Of a stretch of DNA of 64,000 nucleotides, positions 19,877 through 28,338 are shown one piece after another (within the stretch, counting starts at the first letter, position 1; each line of letters opens with the position of its first letter). Below the pieces are notes generated by a model. It searched no databases, was not told the origin of the DNA, and was given only the letters and a program-made list of their open reading frames with translations. Both the position numbers and the translations under genes were made by a program. This stretch comes from Clytia hemisphaerica (lineage: Eukaryota; Cnidaria; Hydrozoa; Leptothecata; Clytiidae). The DNA lies in contig CACVBU010000865.1 in NCBI GenBank assembly GCA_902728285.1, positions 95,865-159,864 on the forward strand. The letters run 5' to 3'.

Positions 19877-22800
19877 AACTGGAGAAAGGATAGCTGTCCT
19901 TGTCTTCAGAATTTCATCTTTGTTTGGTAGATTATCATCTAAAGGAATTGCTATAATTGTTTTTTCTGTAAAAAATCTTCCGAAATGATATCTGCATGGT
20001 TGATTCTTGTACATACGGCAAGATTTTGAATGACGATGTATTTGATATGTTTTGACTAATTCATACAGATCACTATTTGTATCTTCTGGAAGGTCACATT
20101 TTACAAACTTATCAATAAACTCAGTGTATTCATTAATTGTTTCAAAGTCTAGTATAGGGGCGTTTTCGATCCAGATTAGACAATGAGCATGAGCACTACC
20201 TCTAGCTTGAAATTCGATTCTGATAGAGTGATGTTTTAACTTACCACCTAAGGCTCCTTTTGCTATTATATGTTTGAAATAACATTCAAGACGATATTGA
20301 AAATGTCTTGCTAAAACAACGGGGTTCGATTGTAAAATCTGCGTTCTTTCTATGTAGCTTAAAGCTCTTATTTGTTCTTCTGTCATTTCCTTACCTTTTA
20401 TTTTTTGAATAATTTCGACTATTTCTGGCCATTTCAAATCAGCACATGACAAAGTGTGAAAAAATGTCGGTAGCCCTAATTGCTTAACCATTGCTAAAAT
20501 TTCATAAAGAAGTCTTTTCCAATATGCGGGAGTACCTTTCAAATTATTCATGAAGCTATACGCGTTGTCATTGGCAACTAAGTCTGAAATCGTTTCTTTG
20601 AAATTCTGAGACAATTGACCTGCTGTTAGTCCTTCTGTTTGAATCTTTTTTAATGCAGTATTGATACTATTGTTCAAGTTTAGATGTTGCAATAATGACT
20701 GGGCATAAAAAATATAATCACTATCAGAGGAAAACTTTAGACTGTAGTTTAAAAGACGTTGATTGAAATATCTGGTTGGACTAAGTTTTTCACCTCTTTC
20801 ATGGCTATATCCAAATTGTCCAGTTGGAAATAAATGAGGATGGGCAAGCATCTCGCAATCTTTATCGCAAATTATGGGTAAAGGTTTTTTATCTTCTCCA
20901 GGCGCTATAGTCACATTAGAATCGTCAACAATATTGTTAGGTAGCTCAGGAACAAAAACTGTTTCAGAAGCAGGTATGCGCAAATGATCTAAAGGATTAC
21001 CTTCTTCTTCCTCAATTTCGGCATGTTTTGTATCCTCGGAAATCCCTTCTCTCACAAAATCGATCTCATCGTCAGTTTCATCTTGATCATCATTATTAAT
21101 AGAACCTATCCAACATGCGGGGATGGAATCAACATTAATTTCAATGTCAGAGTACAAAGGGTTATTATTTCTAAGATAAATCAAAACTTCTCTTACAAAC
21201 TGCGGTCTAACAGGTTCAAAGTAGACATTAGACTTGAAGCTCATTTTCTTTTTCAGGGCGACCCTAACTACTCCGTTATTGTCCATTCCACGAGGTAATA
21301 TATTACAAATATCGTCTGCTTTTATCGGGACATTACAGATCGCTCCTTTCATTTTTGGGGCTTGTCCTTTACTCATAATGGTTATTCTTTTAAACAACAA
21401 GCGTTTTGCGATGATAATCTTCTCTAATTTTCTGATATCTGAAAACCTTTCTGGTAAGTCGGCCATTTGCAAGTCATTAGCCACTGCTTGGGCTGGAATC
21501 TTTTTCTTGAGCATTTTCTTGTGACATGTGTTGCAAATGTATTCTTTACCGTCGAAACTGAGTACACGATAAGAAAAGACATTTTCATCGACATCATGAT
21601 ATTTATTCTGATTAAATAAAACCACAGAGAGCCGATACATAAGTCTGTTACAAATCACGCAAATAAAGAAAGGACCTTTTCGAATTTCTTTTTTGAATGT
21701 TTTAACTCTATGCACCATATTGTTTTCGTGAGGCGATTCTTTTTTCCTTTTTCTGTCCTTTTCTTTTGCTGCCTTCTTCTGTTTTTCTGTCAAATTCGCA
21801 CGGGCCTTTGCCTTTCGCGATCGATCTTTCTCTATTTTCTCACGTTTCTGCTCTTCTGTCAAATTCGCTCGAGCCTTTGCCTTTCGCGATCGATCTTTCT
21901 CTATTTTCTCACGTTTCTGCTCTTCTGTCAAATTCGCTCGAGCCTTTGCCTTTCGCGATCGATCTTTCTCTCTTTTCTCACGTTTCTGCTCTTCTGTCAA
22001 ATTCGCTCGAGCATTAGCCAATGATATCCGATTTCTTGCTTTAATTTTAATCTTTTCTTCCTCAGTCATTTTTGCTATAGAGCTTGCCTTTTGCAATTTA
22101 TCTTTTAGTCTAATTTGACACTTTTTTTTATCTGACATGTTTGCGCGGGCCGTAGCAGTTTGTAATTGATCTTTAAACCTACTTTGATACTTCTCTTTGT
22201 CTGTTTCTTCAGCTCTAGCCTTAGCTTTTCGATTCCTATCTTTTTCGAGTTTTTCTTCGTCAAACATTGACCTAGATTTATACCGTTTAGATGGTCCAGC
22301 TTGCTCGTTGCTATCAATTAAATGTTTTCTCTTCTCAATATAGCCAAAGCTACGGAGAGAAAGTTTAAAACCGCTCAAGCTGTCTTCGGAAATCAACGTT
22401 TTAATATACTGAATTTCAAAGCCAACTATACTTTTCTCAAACTGTTGTATGTAAAACAGTTTAAGATATTCTTCTAGATCGCTTTTGGTATTAAACTCAA
22501 TCAGAATTGATGTCCCAGTATTGTCATAACAACACAGGCCCTCAGGGGTACGGCTATGGGAATCGAAAACATAATAACGATTGTCGTCAAAAATAATAGC
22601 AGTTCCATTCTCGCTAGCTAAAAATATTCCACTGTTAAATGTCGGCGGCGGATTTACGAAATCAACACTATTTTCATGTAACACTGAAACATTCACTGAA
22701 GTCTTTAAAAATTCAATACTATTGCTTTCAATGTTTAATTGAGAAGGCAATTCAGTTAAATCGATGTATTCGTTAGTATATCCAAGGCCACGATATAGCT

Positions 22801-23194
22801 CATTACCTACTCTAAGAATAATATCCGAATCGGATTTTTCCCAGTAGCTTGGAGGTTTTAAATGGGAATAAAGTATAGCTGTAGACGCCATATACATGCA
22901 TTGGGTGCCTGCTTGGGGACCGAAAATGGCGGTATTTCCTTGATTAAAGGAAGCCAAGACAATGCTTCGGAAATTAAAAGGTCCGGGATTTGTTTCGACA
23001 TCCCCATATGTTACGATAAGAATGCTTAGGTATAGGGCTACAGACAAAAGTCGACATGGTTTTAAAATTCGAGATAATCCTCTACTACAGCTTGACGAAC
23101 CTAGAGTCAAATGACGATAAATCGAACGTAGATCTAATTGACGCGTTCCATTAAAATTGCCGATGGATATTCGATACGCATCAATCGATATCAT
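19853..23194 (-). CDS. Helentron ORF1: 2A motif, C76-like protease, repeats, HUH Rep
   Basis: The frame is open from 23224, but the first ATG is at 23194 (MISIDAYRIS), giving 1113 residues. Numbering below is from 23224. A hydrophobic stretch (59-72) leads into GDVETNPGP (74-82), a canonical 2A ribosome-skipping motif. Residues 88-275 resemble the herpesvirus tegument/C76-type deubiquitinase fold: GPQAGTQCMYM with Cys109, and YVFDSHSR with Asp221 and His223. Residues 316-493 are 23-residue basic repeats. Residues 517-700 hold a CxxC...CxxC zinc-binding DUF6570-like region (CVICNRLMY, CNTCHKK). The Helitron-like N domain follows (RYFNQRLLNYSLKF) and then the HUH motif in FQARGSAHAHCLIWIE (HAH 1012-1014). 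Role: replication initiator/nickase, with a protease that could process or deubiquitinate. It ends at a TAA in a tandem duplication. The protease family assignment is from motif pattern. Confidence 0.88.
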   Translation of the reverse strand: MISIDAYRISIGNFNGTRQLDLRSIYRHLTLGSSSCSRGLSRILKPCRLLSVALYLSILIVTYGDVETNPGPFNFRSIVLASFNQGNTAIFGPQAGTQCMYMASTAILYSHLKPPSYWEKSDSDIILRVGNELYRGLGYTNEYIDLTELPSQLNIESNSIEFLKTSVNVSVLHENSVDFVNPPPTFNSGIFLASENGTAIIFDDNRYYVFDSHSRTPEGLCCYDNTGTSILIEFNTKSDLEEYLKLFYIQQFEKSIVGFEIQYIKTLISEDSLSGFKLSLRSFGYIEKRKHLIDSNEQAGPSKRYKSRSMFDEEKLEKDRNRKAKARAEETDKEKYQSRFKDQLQTATARANMSDKKKCQIRLKDKLQKASSIAKMTEEEKIKIKARNRISLANARANLTEEQKREKREKDRSRKAKARANLTEEQKREKIEKDRSRKAKARANLTEEQKREKIEKDRSRKAKARANLTEKQKKAAKEKDRKRKKESPHENNMVHRVKTFKKEIRKGPFFICVICNRLMYRLSVVLFNQNKYHDVDENVFSYRVLSFDGKEYICNTCHKKMLKKKIPAQAVANDLQMADLPERFSDIRKLEKIIIAKRLLFKRITIMSKGQAPKMKGAICNVPIKADDICNILPRGMDNNGVVRVALKKKMSFKSNVYFEPVRPQFVREVLIYLRNNNPLYSDIEINVDSIPACWIGSINNDDQDETDDEIDFVREGISEDTKHAEIEEEEGNPLDHLRIPASETVFVPELPNNIVDDSNVTIAPGEDKKPLPIICDKDCEMLAHPHLFPTGQFGYSHERGEKLSPTRYFNQRLLNYSLKFSSDSDYIFYAQSLLQHLNLNNSINTALKKIQTEGLTAGQLSQNFKETISDLVANDNAYSFMNNLKGTPAYWKRLLYEILAMVKQLGLPTFFHTLSCADLKWPEIVEIIQKIKGKEMTEEQIRALSYIERTQILQSNPVVLARHFQYRLECYFKHIIAKGALGGKLKHHSIRIEFQARGSAHAHCLIWIENAPILDFETINEYTEFIDKFVKCDLPEDTNSDLYELVKTYQIHRHSKSCRMYKNQPCRYHFGRFFTEKTIIAIPLDDNLPNKDEILKTRTAILSPVKEYIDKN
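21780..22013 (-). repeat. 69-bp coding tandem repeat (23-residue units)
   Basis: Three near-identical 69-bp units plus diverged flanking ones. Each encodes a unit beginning NLTEEQKR, with KDRSRK in the middle and ending KAKARA. More divergent units extend the array N-terminally (MTEEEKIKIK, MSDKKKCQIR). The 23-residue period matches the STPR (score-and-three) DNA-binding repeat described for silkworm FMBP-1. Confidence 0.85.
22979..23005 (-). other. 2A ribosome-skipping motif GDVETNPGP
   Basis: Codons for G-D-V-E-T-N-P-G-P immediately after a hydrophobic stretch (LLSVALYLSILIVTY). The D-V/I-E-x-N-P-G-P core is complete, so translation is expected to skip the Gly-Pro bond and release a peptide of about 71 residues (from the first ATG). 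Confidence 0.85.
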
Positions 23195-23235
23195 GATTTT
23201 TTTAAAGACAGAGACAAAAGACAATTGAAAGTTGG

Positions 23236-23245
23236 TATTATATAG
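23236..23245 (-). promoter_or_regulatory. Possible TATA box of the Helentron
   Basis: TATATAATA on the minus strand about 45 bp upstream of the first ATG of ORF1. Position is close for a TATA box with a short leader; unproven. Confidence 0.3.
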
Positions 23246-23283
23246 ACAAAAAAAATTAAGAACAAATATTATTTGGCTTTTCT

Positions 23284-24020
23284 TTATTTCAAAATATAAA
23301 GTTTTGTGAGCTGAGTAGTCTGGGCTGGGCTGGGCTGGGCTGAGTATGCTTGGTAAGGTAACAAAGTTAAGTGTTGATTGGTCGATTGTATGATCCTTCC
23401 GCCGTAGCCAGAAGGATCAATGACACCTAAAAAAAAGAGAGATGGAATTAGAATTTTAGAAAGAAATCTTGATAAAATGGGCTTTCCAGAAAAAAACCGT
23501 TCATGGGGGTGGAAGATATTGTCCAGGGGGTATTGAAAACACCCTGAAAATCTGCCATGTCCATGGGATGAATTTGCAATATGCAGGGGTAAATCACTGA
23601 AAAAATAACATATCCTCCACCCCCCCCATGAACGGTTTTCATGGAGGGGGGAGATGGAGGATATATTATTAACAGAGCCCAATTGTTATTGGCTACCAGA
23701 GTGGCAGATGATATAAAATTTATATACAATTAAGTTAATCTTCTCACCCCTCCAGAGAAGAGAATGTGAGTTTACGATGTGAATTATTCAAAATAAAACA
23801 ACTTTCTCTTCAAGCATGTACAATTCTAATGCATATAAGGAAAATACCAAAAATGTGGCAATCTACAAACATTAATTCCCACAAAATTAAATCACTGCAA
23901 AAATTTCTTTCCTTCAGGTACCCTAGAGAAACAGGTTAATTGAAAAAAATCTTACCTGGATTTTCAGTCCTGGTGGGCGTAGTAATTTACGTTAGAATTT
24001 GGCTTCCAAGCGATCGGGAG
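23284..24020 (-). CDS. Possible host-gene 3' exons next to Helentron
   Basis: Segment 23284-23426 follows a strong acceptor (CTCTCTTTTTTTTTAG), reads VIDPSGYGGRIIQSTNQHLT..., QAYSAQPSPAQTTQ and LTKLYILK, and stops exactly at an AATAAA (23283-23288 on the minus strand), as a terminal exon would. An upstream segment 23956-24020 has good borders (CTTTTCAG and CCAG|GTAAGA), but one frame contains a stop and the joint frame is unresolved. The spacer between them contains a MITE-like inverted repeat. Family unknown; it may be an exon pair of a gene whose remainder lies upstream. Confidence 0.3.
23490..23640. repeat. Inverted repeat, C/G-rich MITE-like
   Basis: 'aaaccgttcatgggggtgga' at about 23496-23515 is repeated inverted as 'ccaccccccccatgaacggt' at about 23617-23637. 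No ORF. Confidence 0.6.
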
Positions 24021-25198
24021 CTGAAAAGCGAGAGAAAAAAAAATCACTTTGAGCAAATTTTGTCTTCAATCTATATCATGTACAATTCTAAAGTCTGTCT
24101 CAAAATAATTTGCAGCTGAGACAAAAAAGGCTATTACTTTTGATAGAATTTGAATAAGGTAGCGAAATTGTGCTTGTTGTAAAGATATCGACGAGTGAAT
24201 TATTATAGACTAAAAAATTCCAAAGATTTCAAAAATGAAAATGAAGAATGAAGTAGAAAAAAATCAACTTTAAGGCTGAAAAAAGATAAAACATATATAC
24301 ATCATTTGACTGATTAGTTTGATAATCCAAGACTAATCGAACCAATTAGCTTTGTTTCAATTATTTTGATGAATCCGATTAATTTTGATGAAATCAATTA
24401 GTTTTCTCCTTCATCTCTTTTCCTTTCTCGATTTTCATTTGGGTTCCGTTCCTTTTATTTTAATTTTAAATTTCATACAACATTAGCTAAATTCACCTCT
24501 TCCCTTGGAATAACTTTTTATATTTTTCAAAAAATTCATGAAAAATAGAAAACTTAGGAAAATACCACAAACATCCTTCACTTTTTATGTTTGAATCTTT
24601 TTATTTTGTTTTATACATAGCTTTTTTTTTTTTAAATAACAGATATTGCATATCTTACATCTATCTACTCTCATTGGTTTGATTAATTTTGATGAATTCA
24701 ATTATGTTCGATTAGTTACGTCTACTTTCATCTATATAATTCAGAACACAACTTTTTATCACATAAAATTTTATCATCATCTTTTTGGATGCTGTTTCTC
24801 TAAAAACAGGCAGACCTGGACGGGACAGATCGCTTAAAAGTGCTGCTGAAGACCAGAAAGGTTTACAGGTACAAAAATGTTACTTGCCCCACCCCCGGAT
24901 TTTCTTGTCAAATCATTCGTTTTGCACTCAATTAATAAAGTTTTTCTATAAATATAGGCAACAATCAACAAATATATTCATTTTGCGTTATTTTGGACCC
25001 GAAAAATGAATTGGTCGGTCGGTGGGTAAAACTTTTGTCGGGATATTTTATAATTCTTGATTCAAGCACGTTTTATGTGGTTTCAAAGTTTGAAATTATG
25101 ACTTTTGAACTTTTGGACATAAAAATGGCATATGTTTTCAAAATGGTGAAATAAAATATAAACAAACTTTGTGAACAGCAAAAATTGCACAGAAAAAA
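24021..25198. other. Intergenic, no gene seen
   Basis: AT-rich. Contains repeated 'gattaattttgatgaa' phrases (about 24310-24400 and 24670-24705), suggesting an old local duplication. No supported ORF. Confidence 0.4.
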
Positions 25199-25526
25199 CA
25201 GGACCCTGCCGACGCACCGGACTGTCCGGTGTATTTGTCCGGTGGCAAAAAGTATCCTTTCGCTACACCGTACGCAATAAGTCCGGTGTTGCATACAGGG
25301 AATTTTGAACGCCGGACATTTATGAAACAAAAAATTAAGAAATACCGGACGGGTCATGTCCGGTGTTTTGATTGTCCGGTGGGAAAAAATATCCTTCTCC
25401 GACACCGGACATCCGACTTCCTTAAGTCCGGTGTAGAAATTGTCCGGTGGTAAAAAAAATTCTCATTTTACACCGGACTTTCGCGTGTCCGGTGATCGTT
25501 AAGTCCGGTGCGTCGGCAGGGTCCTG
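25199..25526. mobile_element. MITE with CCGGAC/GTCCGG clusters
   Basis: Inverted ends CAGGACCCTGCCGACGCACC (left) and GGTGCGTCGGCAGGGTCCTG (right), 328 bp. The interior contains about a dozen copies of GTCCGGTG or its complement CACCGGAC in both orientations, a pattern typical of transposase-binding subterminal motifs. A-rich flanks prevent a firm call of the target duplication. No coding capacity. Confidence 0.8.
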
Positions 25527-25879
25527 AAAAAACTAACGCACCAAGGAAAAACAAAGGAAAAAATTACAGATACAAAAAATTCCACAAATTTATCGATTCT
25601 TTGAGTTTAACTGAAACTTTTCAAGAGTCGATCAAGTTCAGGTGATGCGAAATGAAGATACGTTGCCACCTATTGGGCTGTTCCAGAAAAAAAAGATTTA
25701 CCCCTAATGTTTAATGGATGACACAACTTTTCAGAAATAGTTTAGTAACAGAAATCTTGGTATTGATTAGACAAAGGTTATTGGAATTCCAGAAATTTTG
25801 CCTCATTTTAAGGATAGAGTATGCAATATGCATTATGTTTTATGCATTTTGTACCGGCCGAATTTTAACCACCCATTAC
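25527..25879. other. Intergenic, nothing seen
   Basis: AT-rich, no ORF or repeat match. Confidence 0.4.
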
Positions 25880-26062
25880 CAGACGATCTCAATCTAACGG
25901 AATCGACGATCGAACCAGTCGAACAACAATCGTACCAATCGAATATTACCCAGAATTTTGACGTTTGATTGAGATTCGATTACGTTCGACAATCAAATTT
26001 CAATCGGTCGATTACGTTCCATTTGGTTCGATCGTCGATATCCCGTTCGATTGAGATCGTCT
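25880..26062. mobile_element. 183-bp MITE, hAT-like
   Basis: Ends CAGACGATCTCAATC... and ...GATTGAGATCGTCTG form inverted repeats of about 40 bp. Flanks CCCATTAC (25872-25879) and GCCATTAC (26063-26070) match at 7 of 8 bases, as expected for an 8-bp target duplication. The CAG start and 8-bp duplication suggest hAT. Confidence 0.75.
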
Positions 26063-26297
26063 GGCCATTACACGCGGTTGTTTTGGCTGCTGGCTGGCTT
26101 TGCAATTACACCACCAAGAATGCACTCCAAAAATGGATGGAAAAATGGAAACCCGAAATTTTTTACGACCCACGATCGAATGTCTAACTGCCTGGAAGAC
26201 AAAAACACAAAAAAATTACCTTTCATTATTATTAGATTGGAGGGGGTGAGGCTGAGGTAGGGTTGGATTTATATTAAATTCAAATCACCAACCTTTT

Positions 26298-26521
26298 GTA
26301 GACAGCAACTTCCACAGAATTTTCTTCTATCAGCTAAAGTTTGTAGAGTTTTCTTCTATCAGATGTAAAGTTTTCAAATCACACCAAGCTTGTAAAATTA
26401 ACAGAAAGTTGTAGACAGCAACTTCCACAGAATTTTCTTCTATCAGCTAAAGTTTGTAGAGTTTTCTTCTATCAGATGTAAAGTTTTCAAATCACCAAGC
26501 TTGTAAAATTAACAGAAAGTT
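26298..26521 (+). repeat. Tandem duplication, about 112-bp unit
   Basis: Two adjacent copies, 26298-26410 and 26411-26521, identical except for a 2-bp difference ('cacaccaag' versus 'caccaag'). Each also contains an internal repeat of 'gttttcttctatcag'. Recent local duplication without coding content. Confidence 0.9.
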
Positions 26522-27229
26522 CTGAAATGTGACATAAACTAAGGCCACATGGATAAGGAAAGAAAAATAGAAAAAAAGACTGGGGAATACTGATCTTTAA
26601 GGTGCCGTCTCTCCAAAAAAACATATAGACCCAGAACCCGACTTTTTTTATCACAGTACAGCGCAGGCTAATCTTTGAGGCGCCATTTCTCCAAAAACGG
26701 ACAGACAGATACACGGACGGACGGACGGAAAAGTGCTAATGAAAGGCCCGATCGCTTGCGCTGGGCCAATAAAGGCAAGATTTAAAATTTGACTTTCAAA
26801 AACCCTATATTTGTCTCACTGGTATTGATTTTTTTATAATCGAATTTCAATCAGATTATCTTACTAAAAGACTTTTGACCTTTGACTTTTGATGCATTTT
26901 GTTATTGTCTTATTCCTCTACAAAGCATTGTGGTCTTTAATTTGAATTTGAATTAATGCATGTTTTTAGTCTATTGTTATTAAAGTCCTTCAGCTTTTAC
27001 ATTTCCTACTACATCACACAATAACTTTTACTTTTTGTTGTTTTGGTCAGTCTTAGAGAGAGACTAATCAATATGAAGGTTCTGACCTGCAATACACGTC
27101 CATTCATAAAACCTATTTTTGCCAATGTCTCATCATGGGACTTCCTACACTAGGTCTTGTTTATGACTTGAACAACACAGCAATGATTTCACAGAATTAT
27201 GTAACGTGATGTAATGTCACCGGTATAGC
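26522..27229. other. Intergenic, no gene seen
   Basis: Contains a GGAC microsatellite (about 26713-26728) and a GC-rich phrase 'ggcccgatcgcttgcgctgg' also echoed near 30120, 36705 and 62670. No ORF supported. Confidence 0.4.
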
Positions 27230-27690
27230 GGATTATTTTAACTCCCTGTAAAAGATAACTCCCTCAGTCATAATAAACTAGTAAAAAACACTCCCCTAGA
27301 GTAAAAATTTCCCAGGAAATTATAACTCCCTTAGTAAATAATGACTCCCCAACACCCTTTTTCTAAAGAGGTAGAGAGTTTAAAAAAAACTAGTTGGATA
27401 AGACTCCCCTCCTCAAATGTCAAGCAGAAGAAGTCATTGTATTGCATTGCATCATAGTATAAGAAAGCCGCGGCTTTGGGTCCCAAGGGACCCAAAAAAA
27501 CCAAAGAGTCTTTGGAATTAAAAGTTTAATTTGGAAATTTTGTAGACAGACACGCATTCTTAGATTTTAGCTCAACTGAAGTTAGGGGGAGTCATTATCA
27601 ACCAGGGGGAGTCTAAATTTGCCAGGAAATATTAACTCTAGGGAGTCATTATTTTTACTAGTTTATAATAACTGGGGAGTAATAATAAAC
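27230..27690. repeat. Palindromic CTCCC/GGGAG repeat
   Basis: The left part has repeated 'aactccct' and 'ataaactagtaaaaaacact', and the right part the inverse, 'tttactagtttataataact' with 'ggggagt' blocks. A shorter related segment is near 43690-43760. Consistent with a TIR element with an internally repeated motif. Confidence 0.45.
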
Positions 27691-28338
27691 TAGTTTAGAA
27701 AACAGCAGGGTGGAAAGGTTAACAGAACAAGATAAAATTTGATTGAAGTTAAATTAAATAATTTATTTATTAAGTAATCAGCTGTATTCCCAGCATGCGC
27801 CATCTTGAGACCAGACAAAGGAAATGGTGTTAGCAGAAAAACTTTGAACTAAGACCCGGGGGAATACTTAGGCGCGTGAAGGGTACGGATGGATCTTGGC
27901 AGTCCCTGTAAGGGTTGAAAAATAAGAAAATTTAAACGTTTGGCCACTGCAAAGATCGAAATTAGATCAAATTTGTCCCAATAAGGCTCGTAAAACCCAC
28001 AAGTTCACGGCTCGCAACTCTAGTACCCCCCAGATCTAACATCTGAAATGGAGGTAAATCTCTGTTCTGCTATTTTTGATGCAATTGTCAAAAGGAATCT
28101 CAGAGGGAAATTTTGTATATACAGTAACAAGGTGTTATATTTTACTATAAAAAGCAAAAATATCAGAAAATTATAAAATCAAATTAATCTATGCAAATAA
28201 TTTTGCGAAATCTTATTAAATCATGAAAAAAGAAGCTTACTAAAATTTATATACTTACAAGTTTTTATCTATTTTTGATTATTTTCAAGAATTTCATGAC
28301 ATATGCAATTACCATATAAACGAATCGTACAGGAGCTG
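27691..28338. other. 3' flank of GH5-like gene with a G-rich repeat
   Basis: Segment 27855-28005 ('gacccgggggaatacttagg', 'gaagggtacgg', 'ccctgtaagggttg', 'aatttgtcccaataaggctc') matches the repeat family at 50370-50560. The rest is AT-rich without features. Confidence 0.5.

Larger units (their letters stand above)
16451..23194 (-). mobile_element. Helentron-type rolling-circle transposon (coding region)
   Basis: The two ORFs 16451-19750 and 19853-23194 are in the same frame and separated by one stop codon. Together they give protease, repeat, HUH endonuclease, PIF1 helicase and endonuclease/exonuclease domains, the last being diagnostic for Helentrons (Helitron2) rather than canonical Helitrons. 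The catalytic pieces complement each other across the stop: the HUH motif is in ORF1 and the Tyr motif YMCAYISK at the start of ORF2. True termini were not established; limits given are those of the coding region from the first ATG. Confidence 0.85.

Noticed and set aside
21710-22024. Plus-strand ORFs with Leu/Phe/Ser repeats
   Set aside because: Antisense shadow of the 23-residue repeat region of the Helentron.
25199-25526. CRISPR-like array (spaced GTCCGGTG repeats)
   Set aside because: Repeats are 8 bp, irregularly spaced and in both orientations, inside a TIR element in a eukaryotic genome.
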